In this document: positions 15,731 through 25,284 of the stretch, piece by piece
Layout of the letters: every line of letters starts with the position of its first letter
How positions within the stretch are numbered: the first letter of the stretch is position 1
Assembly (NCBI RefSeq): GCF_003258295.1
Contig: NZ_QKYN01000006.1
Span: forward strand, 1 to 57,966
Reading direction: 5' to 3'
DNA length: 57,966 bases
Source: Streptacidiphilus pinicola
GTDB taxonomy: Bacteria; Actinomycetota; Actinomycetes; Streptomycetales; Streptomycetaceae
The notes under the pieces: generated by a model
Told to the model about the DNA's origin: nothing
What the model saw: only the letters and a program-made list of their open reading frames with translations
Databases searched by the model: none
Program-made: the position numbers and the translations under genes

Positions 15731-17086
15731 ATGTCCAGACGAGCCGTTCGGCTGCTGGCCACCGCCGTCGCCGCCGTGACCACCGCCGCGGTCGTCCCGG
15801 CCACCGCCGCGGAGGCGGCCGGCGCCACGCCGGCGAAGTCGGCGACGCGGGTGAACTCCGCGGCCGGCGACCCGTTCTACACGTACACCGGCAGCACGCC
15901 GCTTGCCTCCTACACGCCCGGCACGGTGCTGAAACAGCGGACGCTCCAGTACCACGTGCTCGGCCTGCCCACACCGGTGCAGGCGATCCAACTGCTCTAC
16001 CGCACTGTCGACGCCCAGGGCCGCCCGGCCGCCGGTGTCACCTCGGTGGTGCGCAGCCTGACGGGCGACAGCAGCAAGGCCGTCTCCTACCAGTCGTTCT
16101 ACGACTCCCTCGACCCGGCGGACAGCCCCTCGCGGGCCATCGCCGGCGACGTCACGCTGGGCGGCGTGATCCCGAACGCCGAGTCGCTGCTGATGGTCCC
16201 GCTGCTGCTGCAGGGCTACAGCCTGATCATCCCGGACACCGAGGGTCAGACCGCCGACTTCGCCGCCGGTCCCGAGTACGGCGAAACGACGCTGGACTCG
16301 ATCCGCGCCGCGAGCCGGGCCGGGGGCACGACCGTGAACAGCACCACCCGGGTCGGGCTGATGGGCTACTCCGGCGGGGCGATCGCGACCGACTGGGCCG
16401 CGGCGCTGGCGCCGACCTACGCGCCGGAGGTGAACCGTCGGCTGGTCGGCTTCGCCGAAGGCGGCGTGCTGGTGGACCCGGCGCACAACCTCAAGTACGT
16501 GGACGGCTCGCTGGTCTGGTCCGGCGTCATCCCGATGGCGCTGATCGGAGTGGCCCGCTCCTACGGTCTGGACCTCCAGCCCTACCTGAGCAGCTACGGC
16601 CAGCAGGTCTTCAACGACCTGCAGCACACCTCGATCGTCGGTGCGCTCGGCCGCTACCCGGGGCTGACCTGGAAGAAGATGGCCAAGCCGCAGTACGCGA
16701 ACCCGGACTCGGTGCCCGCCTTCGTCAACGCGGTGAACCGGATCAACCTCGGCTCGGCCGGCACCCCGACCATCCCCGGCTACATCGGCCAGGGCGACGG
16801 CGGCGTCTTCGAGGGCACCTTCAGCAACGTCACGGGCATCGGCACCGGCGACGGTGTGATGGTCGCGGGGGACGTGCGCGCGCTCGCCCGGCAGTACTGC
16901 GCCACCGGCAACCACGCCATCGACTACCAGCAGTTCGACCTGCTCAGCCACGTCGGCACGGCCGTGCCGTGGGCGCCGCTCGCGATCGCGTGGCTGGACG
17001 CGCGCTTCGCCGGACTGCAGGCGCCCTCCGACTGCGGTTCGATCGCCGCCGGCAACTCGCTGGCGCAGGAGGTGACGACGGGCTGA
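15731..17086 (+). CDS. Secreted lipase/alpha-beta hydrolase of the secretory lipase (LIP) family
   Basis: The 451-residue product has a Sec signal peptide (SRRAVRLLATAVAAVTTAAVV, cleavage near ATAAEA). The mature part follows the LIP-family pattern: DPFYTYTG near the N-terminus, GYSLIIPDTEG, and the nucleophile elbow GLMGYSGGA (Ser in G-x-S-x-G). The His/Asp partners lie probably near GYIGQGDGG and CATGNHAIDY. The family hydrolyses acylglycerols outside the cell. ATG 15731 is chosen over ATG 15701 because GGGGGAG precedes it and the signal peptide then starts properly. It converges with the MMPL gene 23 nt downstream. Confidence 0.87.
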   Translation: MSRRAVRLLATAVAAVTTAAVVPATAAEAAGATPAKSATRVNSAAGDPFYTYTGSTPLASYTPGTVLKQRTLQYHVLGLPTPVQAIQLLYRTVDAQGRPAAGVTSVVRSLTGDSSKAVSYQSFYDSLDPADSPSRAIAGDVTLGGVIPNAESLLMVPLLLQGYSLIIPDTEGQTADFAAGPEYGETTLDSIRAASRAGGTTVNSTTRVGLMGYSGGAIATDWAAALAPTYAPEVNRRLVGFAEGGVLVDPAHNLKYVDGSLVWSGVIPMALIGVARSYGLDLQPYLSSYGQQVFNDLQHTSIVGALGRYPGLTWKKMAKPQYANPDSVPAFVNAVNRINLGSAGTPTIPGYIGQGDGGVFEGTFSNVTGIGTGDGVMVAGDVRALARQYCATGNHAIDYQQFDLLSHVGTAVPWAPLAIAWLDARFAGLQAPSDCGSIAAGNSLAQEVTTG

Positions 17087-17109
17087 CGGTCCGTCGCAGA
17101 GTACGCGCC

Positions 17110-19308
17110 TCAGACCCGGGCGTCGGTGGAGCCGTGCGGGACCCCGAGCTGGTCCTCCAGACGGCTGCCCTCGATGTCCGGGTCGGGCACGTAACGGGCG
17201 AACCAGCGCGGATGGTACCAGATCCGGGCGCCCACGATCGCCATGACCGCCGGGACGACGGTCAGCCGGACCACGAAGGCGTCGAGGAAGACCCCGACGG
17301 CGAAGCTGAAGCCGATCGCCTTGATGGTCGGATCGCTGGTGAACATGAAGGCCACGAAGATCGAGAACATGATCAGCGCGGCCGCGGTGACCACCCGCGC
17401 GGAGCGCGCGGTGCCGCGTCTGACGGCGCCGCGCGCGTCGTCGCTCGCGGTGTAGTCCTCCTTGATCCGCGAGACGACGAAGACCTCGTAGTCGCTGGAG
17501 AGGCCGAAGATGATGGCCAGCATGATCAGCGGCAGGAAGCTGATGGTCTCCGTCGGAGTGATGCCGAAGATGTGACGTCCCCAGCCCCACTGGAACATCG
17601 CCACCTGCGCGCCGAACGCCGCCGCGACCGAGAGCAGGAAGCCGATGATCGACTTGATCGGCACCAGGATCGTCCGGAAGGCCAGCGTCAGCAGCACGAA
17701 GGCCAGCCCGACGACCACGGCCAGGAAGACGGGCAGCGCGTCGGCCAGCTTCTGCGAGACGTCGATGTTGGACGCCGTCGTCCCGCCGATCAGCACCGGT
17801 GCGCCGACGACCGCCTCGATCGCGGCGCGGTGGTCGCGCAGGCCGTGCACGAGGTCCGCGGTCGCAGGGTCGTTCGGCCCGGTCTTGGGCACCACCCGCA
17901 CGATCGCGACCTGCGGGTTCGCCGCGAGCGGCGCGGCGGCGGCCACGCCCTGCTGGGTGGCCAGCGCCGCGGCCAGGCGCTGCGCGGCGGCCGGCGGCAC
18001 GCCGTGTTCGGTGACGACGAGCAGCGGGCCGTTGTAGCCGGGGCCGAAGTGAGCGCTGATCAGGTCGTAGGCGCGCCGCTGCGTGTTGGAGGTGGGCTTC
18101 GAGGCGCCGCTCGGCAGTCCGAGCTGCATGTCCAGGGCGGGCAGGGCCAGCAGCAGGAGCAGCGCGACCCCGGTGAACGCGACCAGCCAGTCGCGCCGCA
18201 CCACGAAACGGGACCAGCGCGCCCCGCGCGTGGTGGGGGACTCGGCGGCGGAGGTCTTGGCGACGCGCTCGTGGTGGCCGGGACGCACCCGGGTGCTGAT
18301 GAACCTCGTGATCCGGTGGCCCGCGAAGCCCAGCAGCGCGGGCAGCAGTGTCAGTGCGATCAGCAGCGCGATGGCGACGGCCGCCGCCGCGGACAGGCCC
18401 ATCACCGTCAGGAACGGGATGCCGACCACGGACATGCCGCACAGCGCGATGATCACCGTCAGCGCGGCGAAGACCACCGAACCGCCGGCGGTGCCGACCG
18501 CCAGGCCGACCGACTGCTCCGTCTCCATGCCCTGCAGCAGCTGGTTGCGGTGGCGGAAGAGGATGAACAGGCCGTAGTCCACGCCGCAGGAGAGCCCCAG
18601 CATGATGGCCACCGTGGTCGAAGCCGAGGCGATGTTGATGACCGAGGCCAGCGCGGTGATGCCCATCAGCGAGACGACCACGCCCAGGATTGCCGTCAGG
18701 ATCGGCATTCCGGCGGCCACCAGCGCACCGAAGGTGATCAGCAGGATGACGAACGCGATGATCAGGCCGATCAACTCGGGCAGCTCCGAGGGCACCAGCC
18801 GCCACCCCGGGTAGACGCTGCCGGAGTACTCCACCTGCACGCCCGCCTGCCGGGCGGGGGTGACCGCCGTCTCCAGGGCGTCCAGCGAGGCGTCCTTCAC
18901 GTCCGGCGGCTGCGCGCCCCACTGCACCGAGACCAGCGCGACCTGCCCGTCGGGCGAGACGCCGTGCGCGGTGTAGGGGTCGGAGACGGTCGCGACCTGC
19001 GGCACGCCCTTGATCCGCGCCAGTGAGGCGTCGACCGCGGCGCGCGGTCCGGGGTCGGTGATGTGCCGGCCGGCCGGCGCCGCGAAGACCACCTGCGTCT
19101 GCCCGCCCGCCAGCGCCGGGAGCGTGTGCTGCAGCAGGTCCGTGGTCCGCTGCGACTCGGTGCCGGGGATGGTGAAGGTGTCGTTGGTCTTCCCGCCGCT
19201 GGCGGTGGCCAGGACCACGGCGAGCACGGCGACGAGCAGCCAGATCCCGAGCACGAGGCGTCGCCGCCGGAACGCCCAGCGCCCGAGCGCGAAGAGATAG
19301 GTGGACAC
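17110..19308 (-). CDS. MMPL-family RND exporter
   Basis: The 732-residue product has the two-fold MMPL layout: a first membrane helix (about 18-37), an outside porter domain, five to six helices, and a second copy starting near residue 365. Family motifs include GVDYGLFILFRHR in the first half and GLSSDYEVFVVSRIKEDY in the second, each carrying the proton-relay Asp-Tyr. MMPL proteins export lipids, pigments or polyketides; substrate here is unknown. Start is GTG 19306-19308 without a clear SD. It is divergent from the YciO-like gene with 100 nt between. No TetR regulator sits directly beside it. Confidence 0.92.
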   Translation of the reverse strand: MSTYLFALGRWAFRRRRLVLGIWLLVAVLAVVLATASGGKTNDTFTIPGTESQRTTDLLQHTLPALAGGQTQVVFAAPAGRHITDPGPRAAVDASLARIKGVPQVATVSDPYTAHGVSPDGQVALVSVQWGAQPPDVKDASLDALETAVTPARQAGVQVEYSGSVYPGWRLVPSELPELIGLIIAFVILLITFGALVAAGMPILTAILGVVVSLMGITALASVINIASASTTVAIMLGLSCGVDYGLFILFRHRNQLLQGMETEQSVGLAVGTAGGSVVFAALTVIIALCGMSVVGIPFLTVMGLSAAAAVAIALLIALTLLPALLGFAGHRITRFISTRVRPGHHERVAKTSAAESPTTRGARWSRFVVRRDWLVAFTGVALLLLLALPALDMQLGLPSGASKPTSNTQRRAYDLISAHFGPGYNGPLLVVTEHGVPPAAAQRLAAALATQQGVAAAAPLAANPQVAIVRVVPKTGPNDPATADLVHGLRDHRAAIEAVVGAPVLIGGTTASNIDVSQKLADALPVFLAVVVGLAFVLLTLAFRTILVPIKSIIGFLLSVAAAFGAQVAMFQWGWGRHIFGITPTETISFLPLIMLAIIFGLSSDYEVFVVSRIKEDYTASDDARGAVRRGTARSARVVTAAALIMFSIFVAFMFTSDPTIKAIGFSFAVGVFLDAFVVRLTVVPAVMAIVGARIWYHPRWFARYVPDPDIEGSRLEDQLGVPHGSTDARV

Positions 19309-19408
19309 TTACGCATTCTCGGGAACGTCTGTGCGAGCCCGCGATCCGAGGGGTCCATCCGGGGTGCTGAGTCGCTCGGATCGGGGCTCGATCCCCTACG
19401 CTCGGCGG

Positions 19409-20029
19409 ATGGCGAAGTACTTCGACGTGCATCCGCAGAACCCCCAAGCGCGCATCCTCGACAACGTGGCCGACCTGGTCCGGTCCGGGTCGCTGATCGC
19501 CTATCCCACCGACTCCTGTTTCGCACTCGGCTGCCAGGTCGGCAACCGCGAGGGCCTGGCCCGGATCCGGACCATCCGCCACCTCGACGACCGGCACCAC
19601 TTCACGCTCGTGTGCCAGAACTTCGCCCAGCTGGGCCGGTTCGTCCACATCGACAACAACGTCTTCCGGGCGATCAAGGCGGCGACGCCGGGCAGCTTCA
19701 CCTTCATCCTGCCCGCGACGAACGAGGTGCCGCGCCAGCTGCTGCACCCCAAGAAGCGGACGGTCGGGGTGCGGATCCCGGACCACGTCGTCACCCAGGC
19801 CCTGCTCGCGGAGCTGGGCGAGCCGCTGCTCTCCAGCACCCTGCTGCTCCCCGACGAGGAGGAGCCGATGACGCAGGGCTGGGAGATCAAGGAGCGGCTC
19901 GACCACGTGGTGGACGCCGTGCTCGACTCCGGTGACTGCGGCACCGAGCCGACCACCGTGATCGACTTCTCCAGTGGCGTCGCCGAGATCGTCCGTCAGG
20001 GCGCCGGCGACGCCACGCGATTCGAGTGA
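19409..20029 (+). CDS. YrdC/Sua5/YciO-family protein (threonylcarbamoyl-AMP synthase-type)
   Basis: The 206-residue product has the YrdC fold. SGSLIAYPTDSCFALGCQ binds the nucleotide, then IRTIRHLDDRHHFTLVC, ATPGSFTFILPAT and KKRTVGVRIPDH follow. Length and the R-H-L-D-D-R-H-H variant fit the YciO subfamily rather than the TsaC subunit for tRNA t6A, so its physiological role is uncertain. Start ATG 19409 has no SD; TACGCT seven bases upstream could be a -10 for a leaderless transcript. Its TGA abuts the stop of the next, convergent gene with no base between. Confidence 0.88.
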   Translation: MAKYFDVHPQNPQARILDNVADLVRSGSLIAYPTDSCFALGCQVGNREGLARIRTIRHLDDRHHFTLVCQNFAQLGRFVHIDNNVFRAIKAATPGSFTFILPATNEVPRQLLHPKKRTVGVRIPDHVVTQALLAELGEPLLSSTLLLPDEEEPMTQGWEIKERLDHVVDAVLDSGDCGTEPTTVIDFSSGVAEIVRQGAGDATRFE

Positions 20030-21772
20030 TCAGGAGACGTTGAGCGCGGTGTCGTCGAGGACGAAGGAGGTCTGGTACTCGTTGTCCTCGGTGCCGGTGA
20101 ACTTCAGCGTCACCGTCTGGCCGGTGTAGCCGGACAGGTCGAAGGAGTGCTGGGTGTAGCCGGTGTTGGCGTCGAGGTTGGAGTAGCCGGCCAGGGTGCC
20201 GAGCACGGTGCCGGAGCCGCTCAGGACCTGGACCTGGAGAGTGTCGTAGGCCTTGGTGGTGCTGGTCTCGGCGGTGTCGACGTGGAGCCAGAAGGAGAGC
20301 TTCGCGGTGGTGCAGCCGGCCGGGACGGTGACGGTCTGGGCGAGGGTGTCGGTGTGGGTGCTGCCGTAGCCGTCGAGCCAGGCGTCGTAGCCGCCGGAGT
20401 GGGCGGGCTCGGAGGTCAGGTCGCTGTTGATGACGCTGGCGGAGGTGGTCCACGGGGAGGCGGAGCCGCTCTCGAAGCCGGGGTTGCCGAGCAGCTGCGC
20501 CGCGGTGCAGCCGCCCGTGCCGCCGCCACCGCCGGTGGTCGGGTTGACCGTCCAGGTGAAGGAGGCCGAGCCGGAAGCGCCGGTGGTGTCGGTGGCGGTG
20601 ACGGTGACGTTGGAGGTGCCGGCTGTGGTCGGGGTGCCGGAGACCAGACCGGCCGAGGAGATGCTCAGACCCGCCGGGAGACCGGTGGCCGAGTAGCTGA
20701 GCGCCGCACCGCCGGAGTCGGTGCCGCTGACCTGCAGCGACGCGGCGGTCCCGACGGTGCCGGTCTGGTTGCCCGGGCCGGTCACCGACACCGTGTTGCC
20801 GGAGCTGGAGCCGCCGGTGCCGGAGGCGAGCCAGGCGGTCGCGTTCAGCGCGAGCTGCGCGTCGGTGCCCTTGGGGTCGTCCCAGCCGTTGTAGACGGTG
20901 TGGCCGGGCTCGCCGGTGCCGTCGTCGATGGCGGAGCTGTCGCCCCAGATCGCGACCCGGCCGCTGCCGAAGGTGCTGGTGGAGAAGAACGCGCCGGAGG
21001 TGCCGCCCGGGGTCGAGCCGGTCGTGTAGACCAGGCCCTTGACGTTCGGGTTGTCGGCCGGGTGCAGCGTCTCGGTGGTGCCGTTGTAGATGACGCTGCC
21101 GGTGACGGTGCCGAAGGCGCCGTGCAGCACGGGGTTGGTCGCGTCGTTGATCGCGGTCGGGTAGTCGTTGACGATGTTCTTCAGGTCGACGCTGAAGCCG
21201 AACGGGTCGTTGTTGTCGACGCCGTTGTTGGTCAGCAGGTCGTTGACGATGGCGGGCGAGTCCCAGCCGTTGTTGTTGCGGTCGCTGCCGGTGTGGTCGA
21301 CCACCATGAACAGACCGCCGCCGTTCTGCACGTAGTGCATCACCGCGGCCTTCTCGGCCGCCGACAGCTGGTCCTGGGGCTCGGGCAGGACGAAGGTGTC
21401 GAAGTGCGACAGGTCCAGCGGGTTGCTGCTGTCCCCGTAGGTGATCGTGTTGCCGGGCGGGAGCGTGTTCAGGCTGTAGCCGCCGGCCTTCTGCAGCGCG
21501 ACGCCCCAGGCGGAGATGGCGCCGGTCCAGTCGGTCTCCGTCTGCGGGTTCGGGTTCTGCTGAAGCGGGTCGGGCATGCTCGTGCTGATGATCCAGTCCG
21601 AGTTGCCCGCCGTCTCCGACTTGCTGTCGTCGAAGAGGACGTGATGGACCGTCGAGGACGAGGCCGAGGTGGCCGCCGTGGCGCCCGGGGCCACGGCGAT
21701 CGCGGTGGCCGTCGCGAGGACGACAGAGGAGGCGAGCAGGGCGCTGCGCCCGAGGGTGGAAGTTCTGAACAT
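20030..21772 (-). CDS. Large secreted protein: GATase-like N-terminal domain, Ig-like domain and jelly-roll module
   Basis: The 580-residue product has a Sec signal ([26 protein letters not shown]). Residues about 40-330 look like a class I glutamine-amidotransferase/GldG-like fold ([64 protein letters not shown]). An Ig/He_PIG domain follows ([36 protein letters not shown]), then a C-terminal jelly-roll resembling carbohydrate-binding modules ([15 protein letters not shown]). A substrate is not evident; polysaccharide binding is inferred. Start ATG has AGGAG eight bases upstream. It is divergent from the transporter operon. Confidence 0.82.
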   Translation of the reverse strand: MFRTSTLGRSALLASSVVLATATAIAVAPGATAATSASSSTVHHVLFDDSKSETAGNSDWIISTSMPDPLQQNPNPQTETDWTGAISAWGVALQKAGGYSLNTLPPGNTITYGDSSNPLDLSHFDTFVLPEPQDQLSAAEKAAVMHYVQNGGGLFMVVDHTGSDRNNNGWDSPAIVNDLLTNNGVDNNDPFGFSVDLKNIVNDYPTAINDATNPVLHGAFGTVTGSVIYNGTTETLHPADNPNVKGLVYTTGSTPGGTSGAFFSTSTFGSGRVAIWGDSSAIDDGTGEPGHTVYNGWDDPKGTDAQLALNATAWLASGTGGSSSGNTVSVTGPGNQTGTVGTAASLQVSGTDSGGAALSYSATGLPAGLSISSAGLVSGTPTTAGTSNVTVTATDTTGASGSASFTWTVNPTTGGGGGTGGCTAAQLLGNPGFESGSASPWTTSASVINSDLTSEPAHSGGYDAWLDGYGSTHTDTLAQTVTVPAGCTTAKLSFWLHVDTAETSTTKAYDTLQVQVLSGSGTVLGTLAGYSNLDANTGYTQHSFDLSGYTGQTVTLKFTGTEDNEYQTSFVLDDTALNVS

Positions 21773-22045
21773 GAGTCGAACTCCTGACTGCCGTTCCGTT
21801 TGTGGCGGTTCGGCGCTCGTGGGACCGCTACGCGCGTAGGGCAGCGGATGCCACGAGCATCGGGTTCGCAGGAGTACCGCGACCACCGTAATGACATGTC
21901 CACTACATGAACGGCAGATGCCCGGTTGTGGACGGAAGGGCGGCGGGCCGGCGTCAGATTGGAGAAGTGCCGAACATTACAGAATATCTGACGCCGTGGA
22001 ATGTAGCCCACCGCGTCGGCAACTTGTCACCGACCGTTGGTTCCG

Positions 22046-23029
22046 ATGACATCTTCGCTCGCGACAGTTCCCGCCGTGACCGCAACGACCACGGCCGGGC
22101 CGGCCGTCGCCACCCGCAGCCGTACGCGCCGCCGGACCCCGGCCCGTGACTTCCGCACCACCCGCTGGGGCTGGGCCTACTCCGCCCCCGCGGTGCTGAT
22201 CTTCGCGACCTTCGTCATCGTCCCGACCGGCTACACCTTCTACGTCTCGCTGTGGAAGTGGAACGCCCTGAACCCGGCCATGTCCGTCTACCGTGGCCTC
22301 GGCAACTACCAGCGGCTCTTCGACTCCACCCAGCCGACGTTCGGGTCCAGCCTGTGGCACTCGCTCTACTTCAGCGGCGCGATGGTGATCGGCGGGACCG
22401 CCCTCTCGCTCGCTCTGGCGCTGCTGCTGCAGCGTGGCGGGGCGCTGCTCAACGCCTCACGGGTGGCGCTCTTCCTGCCGCACGCCACGCCGGTGATCGC
22501 GACCTCGATGATCTGGGTCTGGATTTTCAACCCCCGCTTCGGCCTGGCCGACTGGCTGCTGCACAGCCTGCACCTGCCCACCTCCCAATGGCTGCAGTCC
22601 TCGACCTCGGCCATGCCGGCCGTCATCGTCTACAGCCTGTGGCACGAGGTCGGCTTCACCACGGTGGTCTTCCTCGGCGGGCTGGCCGTGCTGCCCAACG
22701 AGCTCAGCGAGGCTGCCCGGATGGACGGTTGCAACGCCTGGCAGGAGTTCTGGCACATCACCTGGCACCAACTGCGGCCGGTCACCGTGTTCGTGGTCGC
22801 GATCACCGCGATCACCTCGCTGCAGGCGTTCACGCAGTTCTACCAACTCTCCGACGGCGGCCCGGTCTACGCGACGACGACGCTCAGCTACCTGGTCTAC
22901 CAGGAGGCCTTCGTCCTCAGTGACACCGGCTACGGCGCCGCACTGGCCGTCGTGCTCTTCGCCGTCACGGTCTTCTTCACCCTCGTCCGGCGTCGCACCG
23001 CCTCCGGCGCCGACTCCGCCCTCGCCTGA
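22046..23029 (+). CDS. Sugar-type ABC transporter permease (MalF/UgpA-like)
   Basis: The product is about 327 residues with six membrane helices. The cytoplasmic EAA loop is clear: SEAARMDGCNAWQEFWHITW, which docks the ATPase. First gene of a tightly packed operon: permease, binding protein, permease, HAD, MBL hydrolase. There is no SD; ATG 22046 and TTG 22037 are both possible and the mRNA may be near-leaderless. The operon has no ATPase gene, so it probably uses a shared MsiK-type ATPase encoded elsewhere, as is common for streptomycete sugar importers. Confidence 0.92.
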   Translation: MTSSLATVPAVTATTTAGPAVATRSRTRRRTPARDFRTTRWGWAYSAPAVLIFATFVIVPTGYTFYVSLWKWNALNPAMSVYRGLGNYQRLFDSTQPTFGSSLWHSLYFSGAMVIGGTALSLALALLLQRGGALLNASRVALFLPHATPVIATSMIWVWIFNPRFGLADWLLHSLHLPTSQWLQSSTSAMPAVIVYSLWHEVGFTTVVFLGGLAVLPNELSEAARMDGCNAWQEFWHITWHQLRPVTVFVVAITAITSLQAFTQFYQLSDGGPVYATTTLSYLVYQEAFVLSDTGYGAALAVVLFAVTVFFTLVRRRTASGADSALA

Positions 23030-23081
23030 ACCACAACCCTCCCCGCACTCCCCGCACACAGAACGAAGGAACGGACCTCCC

Positions 23082-24401
23082 ATGCGTTTCCGCATCGCCG
23101 CTGTCGCCTCGCTCGCGGCCCTCAGCCTCACCGCCTGTGCCGGCGGCGGCACGCCGGCCGCCACGACCTCGGCGCCCGCCGCTGCCTCCGGCACCGAACT
23201 CGCGGTCCCCACCAAGCCGGTGACCATCACCTTCGAGGAGGCGATGACGATCGGGACGCTGAAGCCGGCGATGGAGAAGCTGGTCGCCGACTTCCAGGCG
23301 AAGTACCCGAACATCACCGTCAAGCTCCAGGGCGACCCGGACTACGCGACGATGTACACCAAGGAGAAGGCCGAGGTCCAGGCCGGCAACGCGCCCACCA
23401 TGGGCCAGGCCTACGAGAGCTGGGCCTCCTACTTCCAGTCCGGCGGCGCGATCACCCCGATCAGCGAGCTGGCCGGTACCGACACCCCGCCCCAGGTGTC
23501 CACCTTCTACAAGGGCGTGCAGAAGGACCTGACCCTCGGCGACGGCAAAACCTGGATGTGGCCGTTCAACAAGAGCGTGCTGATCCTCTTCTCCAACGCC
23601 GACATGCTGAAGGCCGACGGCCAGAGCGCGCCCAAGACCTGGGACGACTACGCCTCGGTGATGAAGGCGGTCTCCAAGGGCGGCGTCACCGGCTCCACCA
23701 TCGACCCCGGTTCGGCGGCCGGTGCCACCTTCGGCACCCAGTGGTTCGAGATCCTGGACAAGTCAGACGGTGGGACGCTCTACGACAACGACGGCACGCC
23801 GCACCTGAACGACGCGGGCGCGGTCAAGGCGCTGACCTACCTGAAGGGCCTCAAGGACGCGAACGCGCTGGCCACCGGCAAGAACTACCCGGGCGAGACC
23901 GCGCTGGGCGCGCAGAAGGGCGCCTTCGACATCTCCTCCGCGGCCGGCTACGGCTTCGAGAAGAAGACCGTCGGCGGCAAGTTCGACCTGGGCATCTCGG
24001 CCCTGCCGACCGGCGCCTCCGGCCCGGTCAACGAGCTGACCGGCACCAACATCGTGGTGTTCAAGAACGCCACGGCCGACCAGAAGGCCGCCGCCTGGGC
24101 GTTCCTCAAGTTCATCACCAGCCCCGCCGAGCAGGCCGGTTGGGGATCCACCTCGGGCTACCTGCCGGTCACCCCGCAGGCGCTGCCGCTGATGCAGAAG
24201 TTCGTCGCGCAGAACCCCTACGAGACGGCCGCCGTCTCCGAGCTCGACACCGCGTTCGCGCTGCCGCCGTTCAGCTGGATCTTCAAGTGCCAGGGCTACG
24301 AGGCCACCGCGATCCAGGACGTGCTCGACAACGGTGCCGCGCCCGCCGACGCCCTGAACACCGCGCAGACCGCCTGCACCGCCGCGAAGACCCAGGGCTG
24401 A
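23082..24401 (+). CDS. ABC transporter solute-binding lipoprotein, UgpB/sugar-binding family
   Basis: The 439-residue lipoprotein has a signal ending LSLTACAGG (Cys19). The body is a family-1 extracellular binding protein: KPVTITFEEAMTI, MEKLVADFQAKYPNITVKL, QAGNAPTMGQAYESWASYF. The A-G-N-A-P-x-x-x-Q-x-Y-E segment is reminiscent of glycerol-3-phosphate binding protein UgpB, which suggests a phosphorylated polyol or phosphodiester ligand rather than a plain sugar; this is inference. Start ATG 23082 with GAAGGA about ten bases upstream. It lies 52 nt after the first permease and 4 nt before the second. Confidence 0.92.
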   Translation: MRFRIAAVASLAALSLTACAGGGTPAATTSAPAAASGTELAVPTKPVTITFEEAMTIGTLKPAMEKLVADFQAKYPNITVKLQGDPDYATMYTKEKAEVQAGNAPTMGQAYESWASYFQSGGAITPISELAGTDTPPQVSTFYKGVQKDLTLGDGKTWMWPFNKSVLILFSNADMLKADGQSAPKTWDDYASVMKAVSKGGVTGSTIDPGSAAGATFGTQWFEILDKSDGGTLYDNDGTPHLNDAGAVKALTYLKGLKDANALATGKNYPGETALGAQKGAFDISSAAGYGFEKKTVGGKFDLGISALPTGASGPVNELTGTNIVVFKNATADQKAAAWAFLKFITSPAEQAGWGSTSGYLPVTPQALPLMQKFVAQNPYETAAVSELDTAFALPPFSWIFKCQGYEATAIQDVLDNGAAPADALNTAQTACTAAKTQG

Positions 24402-24405
24402 ACGC

Positions 24406-25284
24406 ATGAAGCTCGCCTCCTCACGGGGGATCCGGTCGATCACCGGAGCCGGCCGCGCCGGGCGTCTCGCCCGGCGCGCGCTGGCGCTGCTGATCGGTGC
24501 CGCGTTCGTCTTCCCGTTCTACTGGACCGTCGTGATCTCGCTCGGGCGTCCCGGCGAGTTCAGCGACTTCCCGCCCGTGCTGCTGCCGCACTGGGACTGG
24601 TCCAACTGGTCCCGCGCCTGGCATGCGGCGCCGTGGCTGCGGCTGTTCGGCAACACGGTCCTGATCGCCTCGGCGACGGTGCTGCTGTGCCTGGCGACCT
24701 CGCTGCTGGCCGGCTTCGCCTTCGGCGTGCTGCGGTTCCCCGGGCGCAAGGTGCTGACCGTGGTGGTGCTGTCGGTGCTGATGATGCCGGGCACCGTGCT
24801 GATCATCCCCGACTACGTGCTCGCCAACGACCTGCACCTGCTCAACACCTACTGGATCCAGATCATCCCCTGGGGCGCCAGCGTCTTCGGCATCTTCCTG
24901 GTCCGCCAGTTCTTCCTGGCGATCCCTCAGGAGATCCTGGACGCCGCCGCGCTGGACGGCGCGTCCCGGCTGCGGGTGCTCCGGTCGATCGGCGTGCCGA
25001 TGGTCCGCCCGGCGCTGGTCATCATCGCCGTCAACGTCTTCCTGGGCTCGTGGAACTCCTTCCTGTGGCCGGTCATCATGACTAGCAGCAGCATGGACTC
25101 CAGCAACACGGTCCAGCCGGTCGAGGTCGGCCTGTCCACCTTCGCGTCCGCCGAGGGCACCGACTTCCCGGGGCTGGCCGCCGCGGTCACCTTCACCACC
25201 CTGCCCGTGATGGCGTTCTTCCTGGTGCTGCAGCGGCAGTTCATCCGGGGCGCCCTGTCCGCCGCCGGAGGCGTGCGTGGCTGA
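24406..25284 (+). CDS. Sugar-type ABC transporter permease (MalG/UgpE-like)
   Basis: The 292-residue product has six helices, a typical N-terminus (ALLIGAAFVFPFYWTVVISL) and the EAA loop DAAALDGASRLRVLRSIGVP. It pairs with the permease at 22046. The ATG follows the binding-protein stop by four bases, and its own stop lies inside the start of the HAD gene (8-nt overlap), showing translational coupling of transport and metabolism. Confidence 0.92.
   Translation: MKLASSRGIRSITGAGRAGRLARRALALLIGAAFVFPFYWTVVISLGRPGEFSDFPPVLLPHWDWSNWSRAWHAAPWLRLFGNTVLIASATVLLCLATSLLAGFAFGVLRFPGRKVLTVVVLSVLMMPGTVLIIPDYVLANDLHLLNTYWIQIIPWGASVFGIFLVRQFFLAIPQEILDAAALDGASRLRVLRSIGVPMVRPALVIIAVNVFLGSWNSFLWPVIMTSSSMDSSNTVQPVEVGLSTFASAEGTDFPGLAAAVTFTTLPVMAFFLVLQRQFIRGALSAAGGVRG

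Noticed and set aside
15689-19906. A 1405-codon open frame on the minus strand overlapping the lipase, MMPL and YciO-like genes
   Set aside because: It is an alternate-frame shadow produced by high GC. Its product is Arg/Pro/Gly-rich low complexity, while the other frames encode clear families.
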